From Chryseobacterium sp. FH2 (lineage in GTDB: Bacteria > Bacteroidota > Bacteroidia > Flavobacteriales > Weeksellaceae): DNA of 64,000 nucleotides. Location: NCBI RefSeq assembly GCF_001045455.1, contig NZ_LFNE01000005.1, positions 62,001-126,000 on the forward strand. Direction: 5' to 3'. Position 1 is the stretch's first letter. Each line of letters begins with the position of its first letter. This document shows positions 15,728 to 24,108 of the stretch, piece by piece. The notes beneath the pieces are model-generated. The model had not been told where the DNA came from and did not search any database. It was given only the letters and a program-made list of their open reading frames with translations. A program made the translations under genes and the position numbers.

Positions 15728-16663
15728 CTATGGTATGACAATCCATTTAGTTCCTGTACCCAGAATTTTGAAAGAGCCACTTTTTGAGGTTATGGCAATC
15801 CCGTTTTCTGTCAAAGCCGTTCCTGAAAAATTAACTGAGCCGCCTGCAATATCATTAGCTATTGTATAGATTTTCCCGGCAACGGATGCAGGAAGTGTAA
15901 TCACAATTCCCGAAGCAGTGTATACTACCGTCTGATCCTCAGTAAGCAGAGTATAGGCAGCGTTTACATTTTTATAATTATAAGTGGTCATATCTCTCCA
16001 GTCCAGTTTTGCTTCATTATTGGGGCCGGCTGCAATATTTCTGGAAACCATTACCATCCCGTTTTGCCTTACAGAGTTGGTTGGGAAATAGTAGGTTTCA
16101 TGATCTGAACCGGTTTTACTGAAGGAAAATCTGATACCTGCATAATCTGCTTCATTTCCATCCATTCCCAAAGAATGATTTACAAATAAGTAAGAATTTC
16201 CTGCTTCTGTCTCATTTAATCTGATTGTCTGCAAAGTGATTCCTGTTCCTGAAGCAGTAATAACGCCTTGTCCATGTTGACTTAATGCATTTAAATTAAT
16301 CTGCGAATTAAAATCATCTACTAAGTGAAATACATCCACACCATAATTAGTTGTATTATTATAAATTCCCTGCTCGAAGTGGGACTTTCCCTGTGCTATA
16401 AAACTGGTATACTCTCCTGAAAAGGGGCTGTCTTCGGTTCCGTCTGAAACCATCAGCAGGTTTCCCACCAGATTTGCACCCCAAATTGCAGCATCAGAAT
16501 TCGTATCAATGACATTGATAGTGCTTCCAGCCTTTTTTATTGTCCTGAAATCCCCGTTTACATCCAGAGTTCTTTTTGGATCTGTCATATTAATCCCTAC
16601 ATTTCCGGTAGTCTGAGCAGAAATTACTCCGGAGTAAAACACCATTAATAGTATTTTTTTCAT
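15728..16663 (-). CDS. Secreted tail-fibre-like surface protein, function unknown
   Basis: A 311-residue protein with a signal peptide (MKKILLMVFYSGVISAQ) and then NVGINMTDPKRTLDVNGDF, a wording common in Bacteroidota surface proteins that resemble phage tail spikes. The body is Gly/Ser/Asn-rich and beta-like (repeated short strands), and the C-terminus ends in GSFKILGTGTKWIVIP. No catalytic motif or type IX sorting tail seen. Between an M1 peptidase and a TPR-AraC regulator on the same strand, but each seems to be its own unit. A perfect 12-bp hairpin lies about 76-108 bases upstream of its ATG. Confidence 0.8.
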   Translation of the reverse strand: MKKILLMVFYSGVISAQTTGNVGINMTDPKRTLDVNGDFRTIKKAGSTINVIDTNSDAAIWGANLVGNLLMVSDGTEDSPFSGEYTSFIAQGKSHFEQGIYNNTTNYGVDVFHLVDDFNSQINLNALSQHGQGVITASGTGITLQTIRLNETEAGNSYLFVNHSLGMDGNEADYAGIRFSFSKTGSDHETYYFPTNSVRQNGMVMVSRNIAAGPNNEAKLDWRDMTTYNYKNVNAAYTLLTEDQTVVYTASGIVITLPASVAGKIYTIANDIAGGSVNFSGTALTENGIAITSKSGSFKILGTGTKWIVIP

Positions 16664-16966
16664 AATTTAATGTTTAAGATATTTGTGTTTAATTTTCACT
16701 TTACAAAAGTATTTTGAAGAGCCTCAAAAGAAAAGCAATAGTCTTTTGGATTTATGAATTCCAAAAGACTAATATTTTAAACAAATGAATATCAGTAAAT
16801 TAAATTACAAAAAAGCACTAGGATATTATTTTTCGAATTAAAGAATTTAAAATATTGTATGAAAAATAATGGGTAGCATCTAAGATTAAATTAAACCAAA
16901 AACAAAATATAACATCAGTTTATAATCAAGAGTAACAAAAATATTGACGGTATTACTAAAAGAATA
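16664..16966. other. Intergenic region with hairpin (303 bp)
   Basis: AT-rich, no gene seen. The only clear structure is the 12-bp perfect inverted repeat at 16739-16771. Confidence 0.5.
16739..16771. promoter_or_regulatory. Perfect 12-bp inverted repeat upstream of the tail-like gene
   Basis: TAGTCTTTTGGA (16739-16750) and its exact complement TCCAAAAGACTA (16760-16771) flank a 9-base loop. No T-run follows on either strand, so terminator function is doubtful; an operator or RNA hairpin is as likely. Confidence 0.5.
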
Positions 16967-18514
16967 TTATGACTTTCGTGCGCTAAAATTCATAAAATTA
17001 GAAGGAGAAACTCCTGTAATTTCTTTAAATTTTGTAGAAAATGCACTATGGGAAACAAATCCTGCATCTTCAGCTAAAAAGCTTATTTTATATTTTTGAT
17101 AATCGGAGTTTTCATTTATTTTTTTGATGATATAGCCGATTCTCAGGTCACTGATATAATTATTAAAATTTTTACCGTAATGCTGGTTAATAATCCTGGA
17201 AAGGTAGTTGGTATTTGTATTCAAATCAGAGGCTAAAACAGATAATGACAGCTCTTTATTTCTAAATCCTTCATTGTTCTCAAATTTTTTCAGATTTTGT
17301 AAAATTTCTCTTTCAATTTCTGAATTTATAGCAGGTTTGCCAACCGAAAAATGATTAGCAGCAGCTTCCGTTCCTGAAACAGGTTCTTTTGTTTTCTGTT
17401 CTCCGACGAATTTCAGGTACTTCTTTTTCTGTTTTCTTACATCCAGAAAATAAAATGTGGTAGACAATACAAACATCAAAAGAATAACAGCTAATATTTT
17501 GTACAATATAGTAAGATCTCTGTCTTTGCCGGCAATAATTGCGGTCTTATCCTTACGGATTTTATTTACAGCCAGCTCCAGTGCTTTCCCTTTATCTCTT
17601 TCCGTTTTTATAGCATACAGTTGTGAGCTGTCTGCAAATTTTCTGGCATTTCCTGTGTCATTCATCTGAACATACGTTTCAGACATTTTCTTAAACACAT
17701 TAGCTTTTACATATTCAGGAATATTTTTCAACAATAGACATTTCTGATAATAATCTATTGCTTTTCCATATTCTTTTTGAACTATACATACATCCGCCAA
17801 ACCCAGATACTGATAATACAAATTAATTTTTTCAGGACTTTTTAAACTTTGCGACAACCCTTTTGTATAATAATAATTGGCACTATCGGGTTCATTTATT
17901 TTCAGATAATTATTACCTAGCCCCAGGTAAGTATAGCTCACCACCTTATAATAAAAGCTCTGGTTCGTTATTTTTTTGCTTAATAAAAGATTTTTGTGGA
18001 AGATTTTAATAGATTCATCATTATTATCTTTGAAATAATAAATATTCCCCAAGAGTGCATTAATGGTAGTCTTTAATTCAAGATTTTCTCCGGAATCTTT
18101 CAATCCTTCGGAGTCTTTTAAGGCTTTCATTAAATAGTCCTCAGCCTCTGTATACAAATTGAGCCAGACATAAGCTTCGGCAAGGCTGCAGGAAATTTTT
18201 GTTCTGCAAAATGTATCTCCCGATTTTATGGCAAAATCATATGCTTTCTCAAAACACATTTGCTGTTGCTTTACATTTCCCTTTACCATAAAGGCATACC
18301 CCATAGAACGGTAGATGTATGCCCTGTTTTTATCTGAAACATTTTTATTTAAAAGCTCGCCACTTATCTTCAGTACCTTATCGGGTTCTGCGAATTTTAT
18401 CCTGTCTAAAACTTCAACAAGGCTATCCACCCCTTTCCTGTTTTGTGAATAACAGTTTGAATAACCCAAGAGAAATAAAAAAATAAGGCTGTTTATAAAT
18501 ACGGCAAATTTCAA
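16967..18514 (-). CDS. TPR-containing AraC-type transcriptional regulator, membrane-anchored
   Basis: A 515-residue hybrid: N-terminal hydrophobic signal/anchor (FAVFINSLIFLFLLGY), tetratricopeptide-like helices (about 30-325), a membrane helix (about 335-355, ILAVILLMFVLSTTFYF), and a C-terminal AraC domain (about 405-512) with LSVLASDLNTNTNYLSRIIN and FLAEDAGFVSHSAFSTKFKE. This layout is common in flavobacteria: TPRs outside or at the membrane sense a ligand or partner, and the AraC domain binds DNA. The start is TTG 18512-18514; no ATG lies in frame before the hydrophobic segment, and the upstream ATG runs into a stop. Targets unknown. Confidence 0.88.
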   Translation of the reverse strand: MKFAVFINSLIFLFLLGYSNCYSQNRKGVDSLVEVLDRIKFAEPDKVLKISGELLNKNVSDKNRAYIYRSMGYAFMVKGNVKQQQMCFEKAYDFAIKSGDTFCRTKISCSLAEAYVWLNLYTEAEDYLMKALKDSEGLKDSGENLELKTTINALLGNIYYFKDNNDESIKIFHKNLLLSKKITNQSFYYKVVSYTYLGLGNNYLKINEPDSANYYYTKGLSQSLKSPEKINLYYQYLGLADVCIVQKEYGKAIDYYQKCLLLKNIPEYVKANVFKKMSETYVQMNDTGNARKFADSSQLYAIKTERDKGKALELAVNKIRKDKTAIIAGKDRDLTILYKILAVILLMFVLSTTFYFLDVRKQKKKYLKFVGEQKTKEPVSGTEAAANHFSVGKPAINSEIEREILQNLKKFENNEGFRNKELSLSVLASDLNTNTNYLSRIINQHYGKNFNNYISDLRIGYIIKKINENSDYQKYKISFLAEDAGFVSHSAFSTKFKEITGVSPSNFMNFSARKS

Positions 18515-18546
18515 ATCATGTGTTTTTGCAAAATTAAGGCTTATTC

Positions 18547-19380
18547 CTAAAAACTCAGCTCAGTAATTACGGGAAAATGGTCGGAAGGATATAATAAATT
18601 CTCCCTTCTGTCATTAATATGCCTGTGAGATTTTATTTTAAATCCTTTTACGAAAATATAATCAATCCTATCTTTTGAAATTTCATTCACATTGAAGGCC
18701 GTAAAAGTTCCTGTGGGACCGTAGTGTTTTGTTTCTGAATTATAGAAACTGTCTTTCAGGTTTTGAGAAAGAATCTTAATTGGCTCAGTATCATCCGTTA
18801 AATTAAAATCACCGGTTAATGTTACAGGTAAATTTTTAGGATTAATTTCTTTGATTTTCCTTAAAATTAAATCCGCAGATTTCACTCTTGCCACATTTCC
18901 TATATGGTCGAAGTGAAGATTCATTGCTAAAAATTCTTTTTTAGATTTTTTATCCTTGAAAACTGCATATGTACAAACTCTGTTGTAAGCTGCATCCCAA
19001 CCTTTTGATGGTTTTTCAGGTGTTTCTGAAAGCCAGAATGTACCAGAATTTAATACCTGAAGCCTTGATATATCATAAAAAATTGCAGAAAATTCTCCTT
19101 TTTCTTTTCCGTCATCTCTACCAACTCCTACATAATCATAGTTCTTCAACCCATTTTTAATGTCTTTCATCTGCTCCGGAAGAGCTTCCTGCACACCAAA
19201 ATAATCAGGATGATAATAACTTAACAAGTCTACTGCATCTTGCTTTCTCTGCGTCCAGGCATTTTCTTTATCTGACTCTACCTGAAGCCTGATATTAAAG
19301 CTCATCACTTTAAGGTCCTGGGAAAAACCCAATGCAAAAAGCATCAGGAATACGATTGAATATCTGAAATTCATAACCAT
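18547..19380 (-). CDS. Endonuclease/exonuclease/phosphatase family protein, exported
   Basis: A 277-residue EEP-fold protein with a signal peptide (FRYSIVFLMLFALGFSQ). Family signatures in order: LKVMSFNIRLQ (Asn), YFGVQEALPEQ (metal Glu), NLHFDHIGNVAR (His), GDFNLTDDTEP, DRIDYIFV and SDHFPVI (catalytic Asp-His). Members cleave phosphodiesters in DNA, RNA, lipids or sugar phosphates, and the substrate cannot be read from this. ATG at 19378 or two codons later. It precedes the TPR-AraC gene by 32 bases on the same strand, which may mean co-transcription. Confidence 0.88.
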   Translation of the reverse strand: MVMNFRYSIVFLMLFALGFSQDLKVMSFNIRLQVESDKENAWTQRKQDAVDLLSYYHPDYFGVQEALPEQMKDIKNGLKNYDYVGVGRDDGKEKGEFSAIFYDISRLQVLNSGTFWLSETPEKPSKGWDAAYNRVCTYAVFKDKKSKKEFLAMNLHFDHIGNVARVKSADLILRKIKEINPKNLPVTLTGDFNLTDDTEPIKILSQNLKDSFYNSETKHYGPTGTFTAFNVNEISKDRIDYIFVKGFKIKSHRHINDRRENLLYPSDHFPVITELSF

Positions 19381-19421
19381 ATAATTTTAATTAATAAAGG
19401 AACAAAAATAAAACTTCTCCC

Positions 19422-19445
19422 GAAGAGAGAAGCTTTAAATGTATG
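19422..19445 (-). terminator. Terminator of the dienoyl-CoA reductase gene
   Basis: On the minus strand AAAGCTTCTC pairs with GAGAAGTTT, followed by TTATTTTT. Confidence 0.72.
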
Positions 19446-19507
19446 ATTATTATATTAAATTTAAATAAGCAATATGAACTCACCACCTATATAACAAATA
19501 ACTTTTA

Positions 19508-20389
19508 TCAGTTTGATTTTTTAGCCTTAATCATAGCTTCCAAAGCGTCCCACATTTCCTGTGGAATATCTTCCAGCATATTAAATTCGCCTGCTCCTTG
19601 TAACCATTCACCACCGTCAATTGTCACAACTTCACCGTTCATATATGCTGAATAATCCGAAACCAGATAAGCAGCAAGGTTAGCCAGTTCCTGATGCTCT
19701 CCTACTCTTCTCAACGGAACTTTTTTTCTCATATCAAATTTTTCCTGTAAATCTCCCGGAAGCAATCTGTCCCAGGCGCCCTTTGTAGGAAATGGTCCCG
19801 GAGCAATAGCATTAAAACGAATTCCATATTTTGCCCATTCAACCGCCAACGACCTTGTCATTGCCAAAACTCCTGCTTTTGCACAAGCCGATGGAACAAC
19901 GTAAGCCGAACCTGTCCAAGCGTAAGTTGTTACAATATTTAAAACAGTTCCTGAAGTTTTTGAATCAATCCAATGTTTTCCGATGGAAAGCGTACAGTTT
20001 TTTGTTCCTTTTAAAACGATATCCAAAATAGAGTCAAAAGCAGAATGCGTCAATCTTTCTGTCGGAGAGATAAAGTTCCCTGCGGCATTATTTAATAAAA
20101 TATCAATTTTTCCGAATTCTTTTAATGTTGCTTCTTTCATTACTTCAACTTCCTCCCAATTTCTCACATCACACGCAACGCAAAGAATTTTTCCGCCCGT
20201 TTCTGCTTCTAATTCCTTTGCAGTCCCCTGCAATTTCTCCAGATTTCGGGAAGTGATTACCACTTTTGCACCCAATTGAAGGAAATATTTAGTCATTGCT
20301 TTTCCAAGACCGCTCCCGCCACCTGTAACGATGGCAACTTTATCTTTCAGCGCATCTTCACGCAACATCGGTTGTGTATATAGATTCAT
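19508..20389 (-). CDS. SDR family oxidoreductase, 2,4-dienoyl-CoA reductase type
   Basis: A 293-residue short-chain dehydrogenase. NADP loop TGGGSGLGKAMTKYF (about 21-35) with NAAG at about 100. In place of the usual YxxxK it has TTYAWTGSAYVVPSACAKAG, which lines up with mitochondrial 2,4-dienoyl-CoA reductase (Tyr in the TIYAETGS segment, Lys in SASAKAG), and the C-terminus has INGxVVTIDGGEWL-like text (MNGEVVTIDGGEWL). It should reduce 2,4-dienoyl-CoA to 3-enoyl-CoA during breakdown of unsaturated fatty acids. This is unrelated to E. coli FadH, so no symbol is given. Divergent from the GH92 gene. Confidence 0.86.
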   Translation of the reverse strand: MNLYTQPMLREDALKDKVAIVTGGGSGLGKAMTKYFLQLGAKVVITSRNLEKLQGTAKELEAETGGKILCVACDVRNWEEVEVMKEATLKEFGKIDILLNNAAGNFISPTERLTHSAFDSILDIVLKGTKNCTLSIGKHWIDSKTSGTVLNIVTTYAWTGSAYVVPSACAKAGVLAMTRSLAVEWAKYGIRFNAIAPGPFPTKGAWDRLLPGDLQEKFDMRKKVPLRRVGEHQELANLAAYLVSDYSAYMNGEVVTIDGGEWLQGAGEFNMLEDIPQEMWDALEAMIKAKKSN

Positions 20390-20516
20390 ACGTTTAATTT
20401 TTCTTAAAAATAATAAATATTGAACGGATTCTGTCTAAATTAAATTTATAAATAATGTCATAAATAATATTCTTTGATTTTTTAGTTAATTTTATCCTCT
20501 GAAAATATACTTATAC

Positions 20517-22817
20517 ATGAAAAGGTCAGGAACTTCTGTTTTTCTATTTCTTTTATTTTTTAGTTTACATTTTAAAGCTCAAAAATTCGAAAAATTAATT
20601 CAATACATTAATCCGTTAATCGGGACTGAAAAAATGGGACACACCTATCCCGGGGCAGCCACACCTTTCGGAGCAATTCAGTTAAGCCCGGAAACTGATA
20701 CCATTTCTTACGAACTTAACGGAAAATACAACGGTGATGTTTATAAATATTGTGCTGGCTATCGATATGAAGACAAAACAATTGTAGGTTTCAGCTCTAC
20801 ACACTTCAGCGGAACCGGGCATTCTGATTTGGGAGATTTTTTGGTCATGCCCACTGTTGGAAAATTACAGTTGAATCCCGGAACTGCAGCAAATCCTGAA
20901 AACGGTTACAGAAGTAGATTTTCTCATCAAAATGAAAAAGCAGAAGCCGGCTATTATAAAGTAAAACTTGATGATGACAATATTTTGGCGGAATTAACGG
21001 CTACAACCAGAGTCGGGGTTCATCGCTACACTTTCCCGAAATCTGATCAAGCCCATATTATTTTGGATTTAATGGCAGGAATTTATAATTATGATGGGAA
21101 AAATATCTGGACTTACGTTCGCGTTGAAAACGGCAACACCATCACGGGGTATCGACAAACCAACGGTTGGGCAAGAACGAGAACAGTTTATTTCGCTATG
21201 AAATTTTCAAAACCATTTAAATCTTACGGGCAAAAAAGCTATGACGGGAAGCAGGTTTACAATGGGTTTTGGAGAAAATTTGACCAGACGAGAAATTTCC
21301 CGGAAATCGCAGGAAAAAACCTGAAAATGTATTTTGATTTTGATACAAATGAAAATGAAGCGATTGAGGTTAAGCTGGCCATTTCACCTGTCAGCCAAAC
21401 GAATGCGTTAGAAAATTTGGAAAAAGAAATCGGAAATTTATCTTTTGACCAAGTTAAAGCGCAAACACAGGAAAATTGGAATAAAGAATTAAATAAAATT
21501 ATTATTAAAGGTTCTGAAACAGAAAAGGTGAATTTTTATACGGCAATGTATCACACTTTTATCAATCCGACCACTTATATGGATGTTAACGGAGAGTATA
21601 AAGGTTTAGACCAAAACATCCACAAAGCAGAAGATTTTACAAATTATACAACATTCTCCATTTGGGATACATACCGTGCGCTTCACCCATTCTTTAACAT
21701 TATTCAACCAAAAAGAAACGGTGATATGGTTAAATCGATGATGGCACATTACAATCAGTTTTCGATGAAAATGTTACCGATTTGGTCACATTATGCAAAT
21801 GATAATTGGTGTATGAGCGGTTATCACAGTGTGAGTGTGGTTGCTGATGCTATTATTAAAGGAAATTATAACGGCGGCAATGCCAAAGAAGCCCTGAAAG
21901 CCTGTGTAGAAACAGCCAGCAAAAGAGATTACGAAGGAATTGGTCAATATATAGATTTAGGGTACGTTCCTGCCGAAAAGAATGGAACTTCTGTTTCAAA
22001 CACATTAGAATATGCTTATGATGACTGGGCGATTGCTCAATTAGCGAAATATTTGGGCGAAACGGAAATTTACAATCAGTTCATCAAACGTTCTGAAAAC
22101 TGGAGAACTCAATTTGATAAAACGACAGGATTTATGCGTCCACGTTTAACTGATGGCAGTTTCAAAAAAGATTTTAATGCCTTGAGTACACACGGACAAG
22201 GTTTCATCGAAGGAAATTCCTGGAATTATAGTTTCTTCGTTCCACAAAATCCGGATGAACTAATCAAAATGATGGGTGGAAAGAAAAAATTCGCTGCAAA
22301 ACTAGACGAATTATTCACAATGCATTTGCCTGACGAGTTTTTTGCAGATACAGAAGATATTACAAGAGAAGGAATTATCGGTGGATATGTTCACGGAAAC
22401 GAACCGGCTCATCATGTTGCTTACCTATACAATTGGGCAGGGCAACCTTGGAAAACTCAGGCACAAATCAGAAGAATTTTAGAAATGCAATATAAAGCAA
22501 CTCCCGATGGATTAGGCGGAAATGATGATGCGGGACAAATGAGTGCTTGGTATATTCTGAGTTCGCTTGGTTTTTATCCTGTTGCTCCAGGTTCGGAAGA
22601 TTATGCAATCGGAAGTCCGGCAATTGACAATGCAGTTTTAAATTTAGAAAACGGTAAAACATTTGAAATTGAAGCCATCAATCAAAGTCCGAAGAATGTG
22701 TATGTTGAAAAAATTCTGTTAAATGGAAAGCAAATTAAAAACTTCATGTTGAAACATTCTGATATTATGAATGGTGGAAAATTGAGTTTTTATATGAGCC
22801 CTAAACCTAAAAAATAA
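20517..22817 (+). CDS. GH92 family glycoside hydrolase (alpha-mannosidase type), secreted
   Basis: A 766-residue exported enzyme with signal peptide (SVFLFLLFFSLHFKAQ). GH92 landmarks are clear: YINPLIGTEKMGHTYPGAATPFG at the start (calcium/sugar-binding region), FSIWDTYRALHP in the middle, YVHGNEPAHHVAYLYN and GNDDAGQMSAWYILSSLGFYP near the end, including the catalytic-acid Glu and base Asp regions. GH92 enzymes are calcium-dependent exo-mannosidases acting on alpha-mannosides of glycoproteins. No SusC/D or other CAZyme partner is adjacent. Ends at a hairpin shared with the convergent HxlR gene. Confidence 0.94.
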   Translation: MKRSGTSVFLFLLFFSLHFKAQKFEKLIQYINPLIGTEKMGHTYPGAATPFGAIQLSPETDTISYELNGKYNGDVYKYCAGYRYEDKTIVGFSSTHFSGTGHSDLGDFLVMPTVGKLQLNPGTAANPENGYRSRFSHQNEKAEAGYYKVKLDDDNILAELTATTRVGVHRYTFPKSDQAHIILDLMAGIYNYDGKNIWTYVRVENGNTITGYRQTNGWARTRTVYFAMKFSKPFKSYGQKSYDGKQVYNGFWRKFDQTRNFPEIAGKNLKMYFDFDTNENEAIEVKLAISPVSQTNALENLEKEIGNLSFDQVKAQTQENWNKELNKIIIKGSETEKVNFYTAMYHTFINPTTYMDVNGEYKGLDQNIHKAEDFTNYTTFSIWDTYRALHPFFNIIQPKRNGDMVKSMMAHYNQFSMKMLPIWSHYANDNWCMSGYHSVSVVADAIIKGNYNGGNAKEALKACVETASKRDYEGIGQYIDLGYVPAEKNGTSVSNTLEYAYDDWAIAQLAKYLGETEIYNQFIKRSENWRTQFDKTTGFMRPRLTDGSFKKDFNALSTHGQGFIEGNSWNYSFFVPQNPDELIKMMGGKKKFAAKLDELFTMHLPDEFFADTEDITREGIIGGYVHGNEPAHHVAYLYNWAGQPWKTQAQIRRILEMQYKATPDGLGGNDDAGQMSAWYILSSLGFYPVAPGSEDYAIGSPAIDNAVLNLENGKTFEIEAINQSPKNVYVEKILLNGKQIKNFMLKHSDIMNGGKLSFYMSPKPKK

Positions 22818-22837
22818 TTACCAAATTTTGGATAAAG

Positions 22838-22868
22838 AAAAAGACTGCTGTTTTGCAGTCTTTTTTTT
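22838..22868. terminator. Bidirectional terminator, GH92 / HxlR
   Basis: AAAGACTGC pairs with GCAGTCTTT, then T8. The same stem recurs at 24079-24108. Confidence 0.88.
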
Positions 22869-22887
22869 ATTTTTTAATAAATTGATT

Positions 22888-23274
22888 TTATCCAAAACTA
22901 AAAACATCTTCTCTGATATTTTGTTTATGGCTCTTTCCCCATTCGGAAAGCGATATTATAACAGGCTTTAAGGTTCTGCTATAATCCGTAGAAATATATT
23001 CTACTACAACAGGTGTTTGCTCGGCATGTACTACCCTTTTTACAAAGCCATTGAGCTCCAAATCCTTTAATTCATTTGACAAAACTCTTGCTGAAATCCC
23101 GGTAATGGTCCTTTGCAATTCATTAAACCGAACATTTCCGAATTCCTGCAAAACGATAATGATTTTCAGTTTCCATTTTCCTCCAATGACGTAGATGGCA
23201 TCTTCTACAGCAGAAAGATTCTCACTACAAGCTCCTTTACAAGCAATTTCTTCAGTTCCGACCGGATTTTCCAT
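22888..23274 (-). CDS. HxlR family transcriptional regulator
   Basis: A 128-residue winged-helix protein from ATG 23272-23274 (MENPVG). It has the HxlR core: DAIYVIGGKWKLKIIIVL, FGNVRFNELQRTITGISARVLSNELKDLELNGFVKR and a wing with VEYISTDYSRTLKPVI, plus two Cys near the N-terminus (ACKGACSE), of possible interest because several HxlR proteins sense electrophiles or quinones by Cys. Divergent from an azoreductase gene with a palindrome between, so redox or quinone-responsive control of that gene and of itself is likely by analogy to YodB-type regulators. A longer frame to 23325 runs through the palindrome and is rejected. Confidence 0.9.
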   Translation of the reverse strand: MENPVGTEEIACKGACSENLSAVEDAIYVIGGKWKLKIIIVLQEFGNVRFNELQRTITGISARVLSNELKDLELNGFVKRVVHAEQTPVVVEYISTDYSRTLKPVIISLSEWGKSHKQNIREDVFSFG

Positions 23275-23293
23275 AAAAAATGATTTTAAAACT

Positions 23294-23322
23294 AACCAAA
23301 AGGTTACTACTAACCTTTTGTT
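23294..23322. promoter_or_regulatory. Candidate HxlR operator
   Basis: AACCAAAAGGTTA (23294-23306) is nearly an exact inverted repeat of TAACCTTTTGTT (23311-23322), centred in the divergent region, 20 bases before the HxlR ATG and just upstream of the azoreductase promoter. Confidence 0.6.
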
Positions 23323-23334
23323 CACTACTTACTT

Positions 23335-23360
23335 TTGATAAGCAAATGTACATAATTTTG
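23335..23360 (+). promoter_or_regulatory. Candidate azoreductase promoter
   Basis: TTG (23335-23337), 15 bases, then exact TAATTTTG (23353-23360). Spacing is shorter than usual. Confidence 0.42.
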
Positions 23361-23386
23361 CTGAAGAAATTTTAATCATCAAAAAA

Positions 23387-23989
23387 ATGAAAAACATACT
23401 TCACATTATTTCAAGTCCGAGAACAAACGGCTCGGCAAGCAGAACATTAGGAAATGCCATTGAAGAAAAATTGCAGGAAGCTTATCCGGAACATTCGATT
23501 ACTACGTTGGATTTACTGAAAACTCCGTTTCCGCATTTGGGTGAAGAGCAGGTCGATTCTTGGTTTATCCCGGCAGAAAACAGAACTCCGGAACAGGACG
23601 AAGCGGTAAAACGTTCTGATGATGCAATTGCCCAATTGCAGGCGTCGGATATTATTGTTATCAGTGTCCCAATTTACAATTTTGGGATTCCGTCTGCTTT
23701 GAAAGCTTATATCGACCATATTGCGCGTGGCGGAATGACTTTTCGTTATTCGGAAAATGGTTTTGAAGGCTTGGTGAAAAACAAAAAAGCGTATATCGCA
23801 GTTGCAAGTGGTTCTGTTTTTTCCGAGGGAGACTACCAATCTTATGATTTCGTTGTGCCCTATTTGAAAAGTGTACTTGGTTTCATTGGCATTACAGATA
23901 TCAGTGTTTTCCGTGCAGAAGGTTTGGGACTGCCACATCTTCAGGAAACAGCTTTGGAAAAAGGAATTGAAAGTATTGTAATTGCCTAA
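23387..23989 (+). CDS. azoR: FMN-dependent NADH-azoreductase (AzoR family)
   Basis: A 200-residue flavodoxin-like quinone reductase. ISSPRTNGSASRTLGNAI at the start is the FMN phosphate loop; ISVPIYNFGIPSALKAYIDHIARGGMTFRY (about 86-115) is the flavin-contacting segment typical of AzoR. Length equals E. coli AzoR (201). It reduces azo dyes and quinones with NADH, usually as protection from thiol-reactive quinones. Divergent from an HxlR regulator with a palindromic site, which supports inducible control. Confidence 0.92.
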   Translation: MKNILHIISSPRTNGSASRTLGNAIEEKLQEAYPEHSITTLDLLKTPFPHLGEEQVDSWFIPAENRTPEQDEAVKRSDDAIAQLQASDIIVISVPIYNFGIPSALKAYIDHIARGGMTFRYSENGFEGLVKNKKAYIAVASGSVFSEGDYQSYDFVVPYLKSVLGFIGITDISVFRAEGLGLPHLQETALEKGIESIVIA

Positions 23990-24006
23990 TTAATTGTTAG
24001 ATAATT

Positions 24007-24071
24007 CTCTCTCGCAGACTTTGCAGATGAATTAGAAAAAATCGGCTTTACCTGTTTAATCTGCGAGAGAG
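24007..24071. repeat. Palindromic 'TCTGCGAGAGAG' intergenic repeat
   Basis: CTCTCTCGCAGA (24007-24018) is exactly complementary to TCTGCGAGAGAG (24060-24071), with inner partial pairing (CTTTGCAGATGAATT / ACCTGTTTAATCTG). Similar in style to the AATCTGTGA palindromes at 38338 and 50834. Confidence 0.6.
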
Positions 24072-24078
24072 TAAAAAC

Positions 24079-24108
24079 AAAAGACTGCTAATTTTGCAGT
24101 CTTTTTAT
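24079..24108. terminator. Bidirectional terminator, azoR / dihydroorotase
   Basis: AAAAGACTGC pairs with GCAGTCTTTT followed by TATTT. The stem is the same as at 22838-22868. Confidence 0.85.
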
